This document shows positions 19,601 to 27,138 of a DNA stretch of 31,600 bases, piece by piece. The notes under the pieces were generated by a model, which saw nothing but the letters and a program-made list of their open reading frames with translations, searched no databases and had not been told where the DNA came from. The first letter of the stretch is position 1. Each line of letters opens with the position of its first letter. Origin of the DNA: a virus; IMG/VR virus record IMGVR_UViG_3300042350_002182, positions 1-31,600 of that record; one strand, given 5' to 3'. The position numbers and the translations under genes were made by a program.

Positions 19601-20526
19601 ACGCCGAAGCGGGGATTGAGAACAATGTCGCGAAAGATCCAGGCTGGGTTGTCGGTCCACGCAGTTTTGAACGTGCCGTTCCAGAGGCCGCTGTAAGTGC
19701 GGGTAGTTGGGTCGTAGTTCTGCGGTACTTGAACGCGCTTGCCGCGCAGGCGCAGACTTACATCGGGAATGGAGTTGAACTGGCGTGCGTCAACCTTGAG
19801 TCCCAGGTGGGCGGTGTTGGGGTAGGCGAACTTCTCGTCGACGATTTCGGTGTAGCTCTGCCAGACGATGCCGTTTTGTAGATAGGCACTGCCGCTATCG
19901 GCGGTTAGGCGTGTGACGCGGATGGCCCACGGTGCAGTACCAGTAAGATCGAACTCGTATGCGCGTTGGAATTCACTGTTGCTTTTGCCGCTTACAGTCG
20001 GCTCTGTGACAGTTACGAAGGGGCCGCCGTTGGCGCTAACAGCGATGCGGTAGGCGACGCTAGTTCCAGTGATGTCACCGTTGCTTTGATTGGTTGACTG
20101 GAGTGCGGTGTGCGAAATTACGACGCGGCAGCGTTCCACGTCGGCATCGGTAATTGTGCGCGTAATTGGCCCTATAGCGGTAGTAACTGCGGTACTAACT
20201 CCGACCGCAGTTTCTACTGTTGAAAAACCGGTTAGGGGTGTTTGGGTTTCGTCTGTGCCGGCGCGGTAATCGAGTGTGTAACCGGTGAAGTTTGCAGTTC
20301 CATCCGTGTTTTTAATCGGCGTGGAATCTAGGTAGGTATCCTTTTCGATGCCATTGGGGAAACCTTCGATCTCGCCTTCGGAAATGGCGTAGACGGTTTT
20401 GGCGAAGGCTGTCGAAAAGAGGTTGTTGCTTTCCTCCGTTGGGGTGCGCGTTGGTGCAATAATTGTCTGCTGGACTACGGTCTGCCCCCCACCACCGCCA
20501 GCACCTTCAACGCGAATATTGTCCAT
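16651..20526 (-). CDS. Tail tip / host-specificity protein (lambda J-like)
   Basis: A 1291-residue central tail-tip protein, last of the lambda-order tail genes; lambda J is 1132 aa. The N-terminus is Gly-rich ('GAGGGGGQTVVQQ') followed by the J-type 'LFSTAFAKTVYAISEGEIEGF' and 'FKTAWTDNPAWIFRDIVLNPRFGVRRYV', a phage-tail_3-like hub domain ('VFRGLIYYADNKLYLTQDRP', 'YFNYSSSARTARKT'-like) and later fibronectin-III-type beta segments ('YRYQWRKSDATQW', 'YQFRVATFDRLGR'). The distal part contains 'LITQSGD' twice and a short tandem 'FQENDDEVFQENDDSIF'. The C-terminal ~100 residues are beta-rich, likely the receptor-facing or fibre-docking end. Start ATG overlaps the I gene stop by one nucleotide. 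Confidence 0.93.
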   Translation of the reverse strand: MDNIRVEGAGGGGGQTVVQQTIIAPTRTPTEESNNLFSTAFAKTVYAISEGEIEGFPNGIEKDTYLDSTPIKNTDGTANFTGYTLDYRAGTDETQTPLTGFSTVETAVGVSTAVTTAIGPITRTITDADVERCRVVISHTALQSTNQSNGDITGTSVAYRIAVSANGGPFVTVTEPTVSGKSNSEFQRAYEFDLTGTAPWAIRVTRLTADSGSAYLQNGIVWQSYTEIVDEKFAYPNTAHLGLKVDARQFNSIPDVSLRLRGKRVQVPQNYDPTTRTYSGLWNGTFKTAWTDNPAWIFRDIVLNPRFGVRRYVSSIAIDPWFLYTISQYCDEQVYDGQGSTEPRFTCNVYLQNAGAVFEVLNSLASVFRGLIYYADNKLYLTQDRPQPPVQQFSEANVIQEVGEDGQVTAPCFNYSSSARTARKTVCIANWDDPAQNYSSVVEYLQDDELLQRLGYNPVDLRLLGVTSRGQALRAAKHTLFSNRYETETVSFRIAAEGLASSVGEIIQIADPLRQGQRLAGRLVEVDGNRLVLDAVLALNPAISYTLSLVIPNGETVTNPDGSTTTQPKLQVLNIVDYTTLAGASDLRTLIAQNDDTLITQSGDIITGYVVEEDNGRTVVTCDGVVTTQAGALWVLEWTSLNAALYRIISIAESDQLIFEVQAIQYNDSKYGYVDNNLPIAVPKDRFTLQSPLVVTNLSAALIYRNKRVQIEAQWRSPQRDLADDTLVRGYRYQWRKSDATQWSDILVASTTNATIPLPEHVFTASYQFRVATFDRLGRQSDWVAVTVANFEALPDLSDPAYNAVIRHQNQPDGTQLLIVDAGNCPIPERVTGYRVWAFPTNVPTVIPGVKSPDATGWYFLSDIPLTGYYTIAFHAPGEWELRVAFTSAIFGEEPSNYLYDTVERGEIVPPTPNLFTVVENTNSGQKRFSWQLPLSLYGSWDQGVVSDVVGYEIRYKQGGLVNNSPAQTWDVGIELYSGGVNAKQQWFETALFDRDEWTVMVKSVDATQWRSDTPAYVVVNIGGPPISNAVYDETIDNITWPGTFINAQLVTLFNITTQASDQLITQSGDAFVATTGSSSSSTIAVLEQIDPTLDSYYRWNFDNNFLESAILINTTAYATYQHSIAALSGADTNIFQENDDEVFQENDDSIFAEQRTYTAGALSGESSGILHPYAPYEKLIEDVYQVQTLFRSVDGIAPGALTEISFELDYPDVIENKEDVSISSSGAGTAINLTKPFRAVKSVQVTLQDTGSGAVNAIVLSKSTSSVTVKCINSSGTAVAGLIDLTVVGY
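17081..17121. repeat. Tandem 24-bp repeat (17-bp identical core) in J gene
   Basis: TCGTCGTTTTCTTGGAA occurs at 17081-17097 and 17105-17121. On the coding strand it gives two copies of (F)QENDD and a third degenerate unit (FAEQ). Confidence 0.75.
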
Positions 20527-21158
20527 CAGATGCTGTTCTGAATTTCGACGCCAAAGCTAAGCACGGCCAAAGAGCCGATCAGTCGTTCGCCGTAAAGCAC
20601 CGGCACCACGTCACCTTGGGCGGTATTGGCGTTGGATTTATCGAATAGGGCGCTTTTGAGTTGATCGGAACGGTCGGCTTGCGTGGTGGAGCCGTAATTT
20701 GCCCCAGGCATATTCGGTGTAGGGGTGAGCAGCTGGGCAACGCCGCCAAATACCAAGCTGAGGCCGATACTGCCGACTGCAGTAGCCACGGTCGCCCCAA
20801 AGAATCCGCTTCCGATACCACCGATGATTGCTCCGGCTGGGCCGAGAAATACAGCGGCGGCGATTAGTACAACCCCGGCGATGATCCTACCTACGCCGCC
20901 ACGCCCCACTGGCTGAGGTGCCAATACCACGCGCTTGCTGCAGGGCCAGTCGAGTTCGTCTTCGGAGAGGCCCATCGGGTCTTCGGTGACGACGCGCCAG
21001 GCGATGCCGTTTTCGGCGCTGTTGACCAAGAACAGGCGCAGTTCGGGCAGTTGGACGCACAGAGCGCGGATGGCTTCGGCGGCGCTGCCAACAGCAAGGC
21101 GGAATACGCGGCCAAAACGGCGCCCTGCTTCACCCAGCAAACGGACCGTTACCATCAC
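20526..21158 (-). CDS. Tail assembly protein (lambda I-like)
   Basis: A 210-residue protein of the lambda I family, needed with K and J to build the tail tip. The N-terminal ~85 residues resemble a ubiquitin-like/beta-grasp fold ('VRLLGEAGRRFGRVFRLAVGS', 'AIRALCVQLPELRLFL'). The middle is a Gly/Ala-rich hydrophobic region (about 108-160, 'IIAGVVLIAAAVFLGPAGAII', 'ATAVGSIGLSLVFGGVAQLL'), as in the family. The C-terminus has 'ANTAQGDVVPVLYGERLIGS', the family's most conserved stretch (QG--VP--YG---VGS). Two ATGs (21158, 21155) are possible; the second would overlap K by 1 nt, the first by 4. Confidence 0.88.
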   Translation of the reverse strand: MMVTVRLLGEAGRRFGRVFRLAVGSAAEAIRALCVQLPELRLFLVNSAENGIAWRVVTEDPMGLSEDELDWPCSKRVVLAPQPVGRGGVGRIIAGVVLIAAAVFLGPAGAIIGGIGSGFFGATVATAVGSIGLSLVFGGVAQLLTPTPNMPGANYGSTTQADRSDQLKSALFDKSNANTAQGDVVPVLYGERLIGSLAVLSFGVEIQNSI

Positions 21159-21880
21159 GCAGACCTCCTCAGGACAGCATAGGTCTGCTCCCTGAAGTAG
21201 GGGCTGTAAGTGCTAAGACCGGATAGGCGGCCGACCAAGTGCTGGTACAGCTGGTTGGCGGCCGGATCTTCCAGTACGGCGACGTGGTTGCAGCAAACAT
21301 CGTTGCGGATACGCATCAGCAGGACGTCACCGCGTTGAAGCACTGCGGTAGGCGGCAGTTTGGTGAAACCCTCTGCGGCGAAGTTGTCCTCGAAGTGCGT
21401 GAAGCCCCGGTCGTTCCACTCGCCTTCGTATTGGCGGGGGTAGTCGTTCATGGCGTAGGCGTGCTGCTGCCAGTACCAGTCGCGGACGGCGCTGTAGCAG
21501 TCATGGACGCCGTAGGCCCAAGGTCGGCCGATTAGGCCGGCATCTTGCGACGGATCCAGCCAAAACATCAGCGCGCTGGAGCAATCCCAGACCGCGTAGG
21601 GCAGGTTGAGTGCTTTGGATGCGCGGATATCGGCCTCGGATAGGCGCGGAAACTGGATGTGGGAGTGCCAGCTGCACAGGGCGTCGTCAAGGTATTGCGC
21701 TGTCTCGGTGGCTGAGATGGTGAAGGTGTCCGGCAGGGTGGCGGTGTTGCTGCAGGTGATGACTTCGCCGGTACGCAGGACAAATCCGCACGCCTCAATG
21801 GGGAAGGCGGCCTCGGCAGCGGCGCGGATGGCGGCGATCTGCTGCTGCGTAAGCGGGTTGCTGTAAGTGGAAAGCATCAA
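21155..21880 (-). CDS. Tail assembly protein (lambda K-like): JAMM + NlpC/P60
   Basis: A 241-residue two-domain hydrolase. The N-terminal JAMM/MPN metallopeptidase-like domain has E29 in 'PIEACGFV' and the motif 'SWHSHIQFPRLSEAD' (H72, H74, S81, D84), which appears intact. The C-terminal NlpC/P60 cysteine peptidase domain has C128 in 'YGVHDCYSAVRDWY' and H199 in 'CCNHVAVL', with 'LQRGDVLLM' between. Lambda K has the same layout and may digest peptidoglycan at tail entry or process a tail protein. It overlaps both I and L by 4 nt (ATGA). Confidence 0.92.
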   Translation of the reverse strand: MMLSTYSNPLTQQQIAAIRAAAEAAFPIEACGFVLRTGEVITCSNTATLPDTFTISATETAQYLDDALCSWHSHIQFPRLSEADIRASKALNLPYAVWDCSSALMFWLDPSQDAGLIGRPWAYGVHDCYSAVRDWYWQQHAYAMNDYPRQYEGEWNDRGFTHFEDNFAAEGFTKLPPTAVLQRGDVLLMRIRNDVCCNHVAVLEDPAANQLYQHLVGRLSGLSTYSPYFREQTYAVLRRSA

Positions 21881-22584
21881 CCTGACTTATCAACGAGGCC
21901 GGGGAATCCCCCGAACGGTAGGCGGCTACCAGCGCCAAAGCGCAGTTTGCAGCTCTCCAGTCGCTTGCCGCATACGTCGTTACTGAGCGATGCGACGGAG
22001 TTGTCGTTGACGTCCCAGTAGTTGGAGCCGCTGTAGTGGCAGCCGATGTTGCTGCGGTAAGTCCACTGGCATTGTTCGCGCAGCATTCGGCGGGCCGGCA
22101 GGCTGCGGCCTTCTAGGTCGAAGGCAACGGCGAGCTGGAACGTGACCGCCAGTTTGTTCTCGCCGCTTTTTTGCTCGATGATCCACTCGTCTGGGCCCCA
22201 GTAGGCATCAGGGTCTGCGCCGGGTTGGCCGTCGAGGTAGGTGGTGAGTGTACGGATGCGGCTGACGGTTGCACCAACGAGGTCGTCGTAGGTGTTGGCG
22301 AGGCCGGTAATGGCGAGGCCGATGTTGGCAAAAGTGATGCTGGGGCGAGCCAGCTGACCGCTGGTGTTGCGCTCGAAGCCCGACGCTTCAAGCGGTAGCG
22401 CGGTGTAGGTATCACCTTGGTAGGCGATATCCGAGCCGTTGACTTGGCTCCAGTTGCAGAAGCGGTAAATGGCTTGGTCGGTGCTGCCGGGTGGAAGTAA
22501 TACCGTGATGTCTAGGGTGTAGAGGTCTACTACCGTTGCTAGACGGGATTTAATCGTTTCGGCATTAGGTGGCTGTTGCGTCAT
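21877..22584 (-). CDS. Minor tail protein (lambda L-like), iron-sulfur cysteines conserved
   Basis: A 235-residue protein of the lambda L family, part of the tail tip hub. Four C-terminal cysteines, C172, C182, C205 and C212, have the spacing of the family's oxygen-sensitive [4Fe-4S] site in 'REQCQWTYRSNIGCHY' and 'NDVCGKRLESCKLRFG'. The 'LPFGGFPG' end is also typical. The N-terminal domain ('VVDLYTLDIT', 'FCNWSQVNG', 'YTALPLEASGFERNTSGQLARP') is the hub fold. Overlaps 4 nt with M and K. Confidence 0.92.
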   Translation of the reverse strand: MTQQPPNAETIKSRLATVVDLYTLDITVLLPPGSTDQAIYRFCNWSQVNGSDIAYQGDTYTALPLEASGFERNTSGQLARPSITFANIGLAITGLANTYDDLVGATVSRIRTLTTYLDGQPGADPDAYWGPDEWIIEQKSGENKLAVTFQLAVAFDLEGRSLPARRMLREQCQWTYRSNIGCHYSGSNYWDVNDNSVASLSNDVCGKRLESCKLRFGAGSRLPFGGFPGLVDKSG

Positions 22585-23102
22585 ACGTAGATGCGCTCCA
22601 GCTCGTAAGCTAGTTCGTAGCGGTTGCAGCTTACATAAGAGAGTTGCCAGCCGTCACGCAGTAAGTAGTTCTTAGGACTTTCGGTGAGCGCGATGGTGAT
22701 TGGTACGCTGTTAGCGATGGTCACACTGGTAAGCACGCCGCTTACGAGGTTAGCGGTGTAGTTTGCAGGACGTGTGTAACCTGTTAGTACCAAGCTGCTT
22801 ATGTTTGTGTAACCCAAAATCAGGGTTCCCGCGCTAAACTGCGCCACAAACGATTTACTGGTATCAGGTGGGCTCCAGCTTATAGGGGTATCGGCGCTGC
22901 GCTTTAGCAAGGCTTCGATGGTGAAAGCATCCGTGCTTTCTAGGATGTCGGTGCGGCAGCTCCAGACTTCCTTTTCGGCATTAAGGCCATCTGCCATGAT
23001 CTGGCTGTAGCCATCGCCGAAGGCAGCACGTTGAAAACGCTTGTTCCGCTTGACGGTGCTAGCAGTGGTAAGAGGAATATCGTTGAATGTGAGGTAGCTC
23101 AT
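22581..23102 (-). CDS. Minor tail protein (lambda M-like) with internal insertion
   Basis: A 173-residue protein: the M family is about 110 aa. The N-terminal half matches ('VKRNKRFQRAAFGDGYSQIM', 'GLNAEKEVW', 'TPISWSPPD') and the end does too ('LRDGWQLSYVSCNRYELAYEL'). Between them, residues ~84-145 are a beta-rich insertion (T, S, V and A rich, 'LILGYTNISSLVLTGYT', 'VSGVLTSVTIANSVPITI'), encoded by a visibly more AT-rich segment (22668-22853). It overlaps the tape-measure stop by 4 nt and L start by 4 nt. Confidence 0.85.
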   Translation of the reverse strand: MSYLTFNDIPLTTASTVKRNKRFQRAAFGDGYSQIMADGLNAEKEVWSCRTDILESTDAFTIEALLKRSADTPISWSPPDTSKSFVAQFSAGTLILGYTNISSLVLTGYTRPANYTANLVSGVLTSVTIANSVPITIALTESPKNYLLRDGWQLSYVSCNRYELAYELERIYV

Positions 23103-25381
23103 CGCAGGACGCCTCCACCACGGCGCTGGTCAACGAGGGTTGCCAACACAATACCGCGAACCTGGCCGGCGATTTGCTTTTGAGCCGCTGGACTCAGCTG
23201 CTCGCCGCTGTTTTCAACATTGATGGTGATGTTGTCCACCTGCACACTGTTGCCACCGCCGCCGCCCTTCATCGCCACGGGGATGCGCCGGCCATCAGGC
23301 AGGGGCACGTAGGCCTCGGGCATCGAGCCCTCGCCGAACATGGCCAGTTGAGGGCTGTTGGCGATGCCGCCGCGGGCGTACTTCTTGAGCGGCAGGGGGC
23401 CGTCGCTGGTCATGATGCCGCCAGTGGCAAACTTAAAGCCAGGGAACAGGCCGCCGATCGCCTTCACGATCGGTCCGATGATCGCTGCGCGCAGCGCGAT
23501 CCGCGCTAGGTCTGAAAGGATACTGGCAGCCAGCTCTTTAAAGTTTGCCTTGCCCGTGGTCACAAATGCCGTCAGCTGATCCTCAAGGCCCTTAAGGCCA
23601 CTTACCACGGCATCACCAATGGCGCCACCAAGATCCTTCACGCTGTTGTAATAATCCTGCAAGCGGTCGCGAATACCGGCGCCGATTGATTCGCTGTCAG
23701 TTTTTTGCTTCTTAGTTGCATCGTCTAATGCCTTGGCACGCTCGCGGAGGAGCCGCACATGCTCAGCCAGTGCCGGGTTGGTTTGGGCCAGGATGTCCAG
23801 CTGAAGCAGGTTCACCTCTGCGTTCAGCTTCTCCAGCTCCGTCAGCTCAGTTTTGCCGCGCGTTACTTCGGCAATCTTGGCGTCGTAGTCGGCCAGACTG
23901 GGCAGCAAATCTTTGAGCCCCTGCTGGTAGTTCCTATCGGCAAGCGCCAGATTACCTGCATACAGCTTGTCAATCAGGTCCTTGTAGGGCTCCGCGTCAA
24001 TCGAACCACCTGCTTCGTTGATCTCGCGCACCAGTTCCACCACGCTCAAGGTGAGCTGCTTGACTTGGCGCTCGTTCTCGGTGATGGCCCCATTGCGATC
24101 GAGAAGCAGCTGATCAACCGGCGAAGCGCCCACGCTTTTATAAGCTGCGGCCACGTCGGCAACGCTGTTCTGCAGCTGCTCTTGCAGGCTGATGGCCCGC
24201 TGCGTCAGGCTGGCACGGCGATCTTCCAGTCGCTCCTGTTCAGCTGCAGCACGCTTGGCCTCAGCGGCTCGCCTCTTGGCTTCTGCATCTGCTTTCCTGT
24301 CGGCGTCAGTCGTGTCGAGTCCCATCGAGCGCCCACTTGTCCGCCGGCCGGTGCCGGGGGAGGGGGCAGAGCCAAATGCCAGTTTGTTGAGGTCGGCCAG
24401 GATTTTTTTCTGCTCCTCAATGCCGCTGCTTACTCGGCTGGTAATGGTCTGCCAAGCGGCGCCAAAATCACCCGACAAGGCCTGGCCAGCAGCCTGCACC
24501 GCGGCCACCACGTTCTTGATCAGCACGTCTACCGCCTTGACCACAATGTAGATCGCAACTGCAATGCCGCGGATAACGCCCTCGATCACCTTAAACAGCG
24601 CCGTCCAATCCTGATCCGTGTCGAACAGATCGCCAAACACCTCAAGGATTGATTGCAGCGCCGGCAGCAACGCATCGGTCAGTTCAAGCCCAAAGCCCTG
24701 CGCCTTGATGCCTAATTCGGTGATCGTGTCATTGAACAAATCAGAGCGCGCCGCGAAATCATCGCCCACCTTGTAGGTGAACTTTTCCATGCTGGTTGCG
24801 CCTTCATTCAGCAGCGGGATCAGCTCGGCGCCAGACTTGCCGAACAGTGCAACGGCTGCGGCCGCCTTCTGCGCGCCGTCAGGCATGTCAGCAAAGCGAT
24901 CAGCGATCTGCTTTAGCGCCCTGTCGGCTGGTACAACTTGACCGTTGGAGTCTTTGACCTTCACGCCAAGCGCTTGGAATTTCCGCGCTAGATCATCGTT
25001 GCCCTCGGCCGCTTTGACCAGATTCACACTCAGCTTGGTGAGACCCTTGGCAAGGGTGCCCTGATCCACGTCTGCCAGCTTGGCGGCATTGCCCAAGCCA
25101 ATGAGCGCCTTGGCAGCGATACCAGTTTTTGCCTGCAGATTAAACAGCTCATCGCCTGCATCGATCGATTTTTTCACGATGGCAGTAAGGCCGCCCACGA
25201 TGGCGCTGCCGGCAATCGCAGCACCGAAGCCCATCACAGCGCCCTTCAGGCTGCTGAAGTTCATGGCAGCGTTCTTGGCCTGCCCCTGCAGACCCTGCAT
25301 GGAGTTGCCAAGGCGCCGGATGTTGTTCTCGCCCTGAACGTCCGCCTTGATGCGGAGCATGGCGTCCATGTTCATGGCCAT
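23099..25381 (-). CDS. Tail tape measure protein (lambda H-like)
   Basis: A 760-residue tape measure that sets tail length and is ejected at infection. Features: coiled N-terminus ('MLRIKADVQGENNIRRLGNSMQG'), hydrophobic segments near residues 48-66 ('AVMGFGAAIAGSAIVGGLTAI') and 270-290 ('VIRGIAVAIYIVVKAVDVLI'), long Ala/Lys/Arg/Glu helices (about 350-400), and a classic C-terminus ('FATGGIMTSDGPLPLKKYARGG', then 'FGEGSMPEAYVPLPDGRRIPV' and a poly-Gly stretch; positions ~660-720). 760 aa predicts a tail of roughly 110-115 nm by the usual ~0.15 nm per residue rule. No lytic transglycosylase or peptidase motif is seen. ATG 25381 is 1 nt after the TGA of the GT frame. Confidence 0.93.
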   Translation of the reverse strand: MAMNMDAMLRIKADVQGENNIRRLGNSMQGLQGQAKNAAMNFSSLKGAVMGFGAAIAGSAIVGGLTAIVKKSIDAGDELFNLQAKTGIAAKALIGLGNAAKLADVDQGTLAKGLTKLSVNLVKAAEGNDDLARKFQALGVKVKDSNGQVVPADRALKQIADRFADMPDGAQKAAAAVALFGKSGAELIPLLNEGATSMEKFTYKVGDDFAARSDLFNDTITELGIKAQGFGLELTDALLPALQSILEVFGDLFDTDQDWTALFKVIEGVIRGIAVAIYIVVKAVDVLIKNVVAAVQAAGQALSGDFGAAWQTITSRVSSGIEEQKKILADLNKLAFGSAPSPGTGRRTSGRSMGLDTTDADRKADAEAKRRAAEAKRAAAEQERLEDRRASLTQRAISLQEQLQNSVADVAAAYKSVGASPVDQLLLDRNGAITENERQVKQLTLSVVELVREINEAGGSIDAEPYKDLIDKLYAGNLALADRNYQQGLKDLLPSLADYDAKIAEVTRGKTELTELEKLNAEVNLLQLDILAQTNPALAEHVRLLRERAKALDDATKKQKTDSESIGAGIRDRLQDYYNSVKDLGGAIGDAVVSGLKGLEDQLTAFVTTGKANFKELAASILSDLARIALRAAIIGPIVKAIGGLFPGFKFATGGIMTSDGPLPLKKYARGGIANSPQLAMFGEGSMPEAYVPLPDGRRIPVAMKGGGGGNSVQVDNITINVENSGEQLSPAAQKQIAGQVRGIVLATLVDQRRGGGVLR

Positions 25382-25382
25382 G

Positions 25383-25703
25383 TCAACTGCTCCGGTTGTT
25401 GATGGTCAGCATCGCGGCCGCTTCCATGATCTGCAGATCCTCCAGCAGTTCGCGCGGGTCTTTCACTGCGTACATCTTAAAGAGCCACGCCACTGCCCCA
25501 TAATCGAGGCCCAGCACGCCGTTCATGGTGGTGCGCCACTGCGTCTGGCATCGCAGAAACATTTGAACGACCGTCCAGTTCTCCTCCCATACCTCGAAGT
25601 GCTCCGGCTCCGGCTCAGGCATCACAATCCCCAGAGCAGCAGCGTCAGCATCGGTTTCGTCCACCACTCCGCCGCTGGCCCAATGCTCAGCGGCCTCGGT
25701 CAG
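25383..25703 (-). CDS. Tail chaperone T-frame (DUF1799-like), made by -1 frameshift from the G gene
   Basis: The frame from CTG at 25703 to 25383 encodes about 106 residues and has no convincing own start (a GTG pair at 25667 lacks a ribosome site). It is in the -1 frame relative to the upstream chaperone and is entered from the A AAA AAC slip site at 25709-25703. Its sequence ('EPEPEHFEVWEENWTVVQMFL', 'MNGVLGLDYGAVAWLFKMYAV') matches the DUF1799 family of downstream chaperone frames. The G-T fusion would be about 225 aa and would escort the tape measure and tube subunits, as lambda gpGT does. Confidence 0.85.
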   Translation of the reverse strand: MTEAAEHWASGGVVDETDADAAALGIVMPEPEPEHFEVWEENWTVVQMFLRCQTQWRTTMNGVLGLDYGAVAWLFKMYAVKDPRELLEDLQIMEAAAMLTINNRSS

Positions 25704-25709
25704 TTTTTT
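25671..25709 (-). promoter_or_regulatory. Programmed -1 ribosomal frameshift site with hairpin
   Basis: The heptamer A AAA AAC (25709-25703) is in the correct phase: the zero frame reads AGA AAA AAC TGA and stops at once. An 8-nt spacer (25702-25695) precedes a perfect 7-bp hairpin, GCCGCTG (25694-25688) with CAGCGGC (25677-25671), loop of 10 nt. The -1 frame then runs 12 codons into the open T frame. Confidence 0.88.
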
Positions 25710-26059
25710 CTCTTGGCTCCCTTGATGCTGTCCATGTAGGACTTGAGCACCGCCACCGCGAGGAACGGCACCTCGAGCAGTTGGTCGAGCGCCTTCTGGC
25801 TAAAAGGAATCTCTTTGCTGTCGTCACCAGTCACGCCAGACCAGCCAACCAGCAGCTCGCCCGCGATCTCGGTGATCCGATCTAGGTCGCCAAGATCCTC
25901 GAGCTTCTGCAGCTCAGCCACCATCGGTGCGATCTTGCTCTGCGAAAGGCGCTTGAACTCACCGTCAAAGGTTTGCCGTTCGTGCCGACCACCATCGACG
26001 GGAACGTCGAATGTGATTGGCCAGATGTAGGTGTCGGATTGCTTGAGAACAAACGCCAT
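25700..26059 (-). CDS. Tail assembly chaperone (lambda G-like)
   Basis: A 119-residue acidic chaperone lying between the tube protein and the tape measure, the position of lambda G. 'YIWPITFDVPVDGGRHERQTF' and 'FSQKALDQLLEVPFLAVAVLKSYM' fit the family's strand-helix plan. Its stop is immediately behind a canonical slippery heptamer, giving two products: G alone and the G-T fusion. The start has AGGAG upstream within GGAGCATCCTCC, which could pair with itself and slow initiation. Confidence 0.88.
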   Translation of the reverse strand: MAFVLKQSDTYIWPITFDVPVDGGRHERQTFDGEFKRLSQSKIAPMVAELQKLEDLGDLDRITEIAGELLVGWSGVTGDDSKEIPFSQKALDQLLEVPFLAVAVLKSYMDSIKGAKRKN

Positions 26060-26073
26060 GGAGGATGCTCCTA

Positions 26074-27003
26074 TCAGGTGAAAGCGAGGCTCACTTCATC
26101 ATTGCCGGCCGTGGTCGGAACGGCAACATACGGGATGCTAAGCATCTGTACGCCATCCTGATCCCCATAGGTTGGGTTGGAAATATCGCACTGGCCGGCG
26201 GTGAGCGTGACGCGGTTGCCGGCGGTGGTGCCGTGCAGGAAGGTCAGGTTGCCGGTGGTTTCGGTCTGGGCGATACCGAAGTAGTCCTTGGTGGCCAGGG
26301 TGGGGGCCTCGATCATGACCGTACCGGCCGGTTTACGATCAGTGATCATGACCTCTTTCGTGCAGCCAACCAGCTCGCGGTAGACAGTGCTGTTGGCAAT
26401 CTCAAAAGTGACCGACTGGAGGCAGCCGGCGTAGCTGAAGAACTGGAAGGCGGACGTGTTGCCCTGCTTAAAGATCAAGGGACTGGCCTGCGCGCTGTAG
26501 GTGGTGGAAGGCAACGCCGTATCGGTCGGCGCGTTGTAAATGCCCACCATCGTGAAGTCAATGGTCGGGATCTGCCCCACCTCGGCGTTTAGCGTGAATG
26601 TCCCGCGGCAGCCGGTCAGGATGTGGCGAATGCCGTCGTTGTTGAAGTAGATCGTCGCAGAGCTGAACGCGCTGCTTACCGGCGCATAGGTGACGCTGGT
26701 GCTGGCCACGATCGTCTCCGACATGGCACAAGCCTGCAGGATGGCGCCGTAACGGGGGGCAGTGCCAGCAGTGCCGGAGCCCGCCATCTCCACCTGGAAT
26801 GTAATGCTCACCCGGCTATTGGCCAGCAGTTGCGGGCTATTGCCAAGGTAAGGACGGATTAAATCACGGCTGACCACATCAGCCTCGATCGGAGTGATCT
26901 CAAGGTTCCGCACCAGCAGGGCGTCGGTACCTGCCGGGGTGCTGTCCGTCCCGTAGGTGGCTTCCTTTTTAACCTGGATCAGTCTTTTGCGTGTCAGAGC
27001 CAT
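26074..27003 (-). CDS. Major tail (tube) protein
   Basis: A 309-residue beta-rich protein in the lambda V position. N-terminal 'KKEATYGTDSTPAGTDALLVRN' and 'SRDLIRPYLGNSPQLLANSRVSITFQVE' are characteristic of phage tail tube proteins (E-TYG-D--P). The central 'TIYFNNDGIRHILTGCRGTFTLNAEVGQIP' and 'FTMVGIYN' (a conserved G-Y/N-- end of the first domain) are followed by a second beta domain to 'VAVPTTAGNDEVSLAFT'. Five or so cysteines are dispersed. The start overlaps the previous small gene by 35 nt. Confidence 0.9.
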   Translation of the reverse strand: MALTRKRLIQVKKEATYGTDSTPAGTDALLVRNLEITPIEADVVSRDLIRPYLGNSPQLLANSRVSITFQVEMAGSGTAGTAPRYGAILQACAMSETIVASTSVTYAPVSSAFSSATIYFNNDGIRHILTGCRGTFTLNAEVGQIPTIDFTMVGIYNAPTDTALPSTTYSAQASPLIFKQGNTSAFQFFSYAGCLQSVTFEIANSTVYRELVGCTKEVMITDRKPAGTVMIEAPTLATKDYFGIAQTETTGNLTFLHGTTAGNRVTLTAGQCDISNPTYGDQDGVQMLSIPYVAVPTTAGNDEVSLAFT

Positions 27004-27136
27004 CGCTCAGTTCCTCGGGTTGGGGTTCAGAGGGATTGGCCGGCTCCGTCCGCTCGATGAGCTTCCGCTTGCCGGTTTTGGGGTCCAAGAGGTAAGAGCC
27101 TCCCTGACCCCAGTATTCGTCCACCATCGTAGCCAT
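26969..27136 (-). CDS. Small acidic protein between tail terminator and tube genes
   Basis: A 55-residue protein: 'MVDEYWGQGGSYLLDPKTGKRKLIERT' then a Pro/Glu/Ser-rich disordered tail. The 'GGSY--DP-TG---L---T' pattern is remembered from siphovirus tail operons at this place. Function unknown. It begins 2 nt after the terminator stop and overlaps the tube gene by 35 nt; a further ATG at 27127 is possible. Confidence 0.65.
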   Translation of the reverse strand: MATMVDEYWGQGGSYLLDPKTGKRKLIERTEPANPSEPQPEELSDGSDTQKTDPG

Positions 27137-27138
27137 GA

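Noticed and set aside
23759-24652. Plus-strand 297-codon frame opposite the tape measure gene
   Set aside because: Shadow of the helical tape-measure coding sequence, no start signal or recognisable domain.
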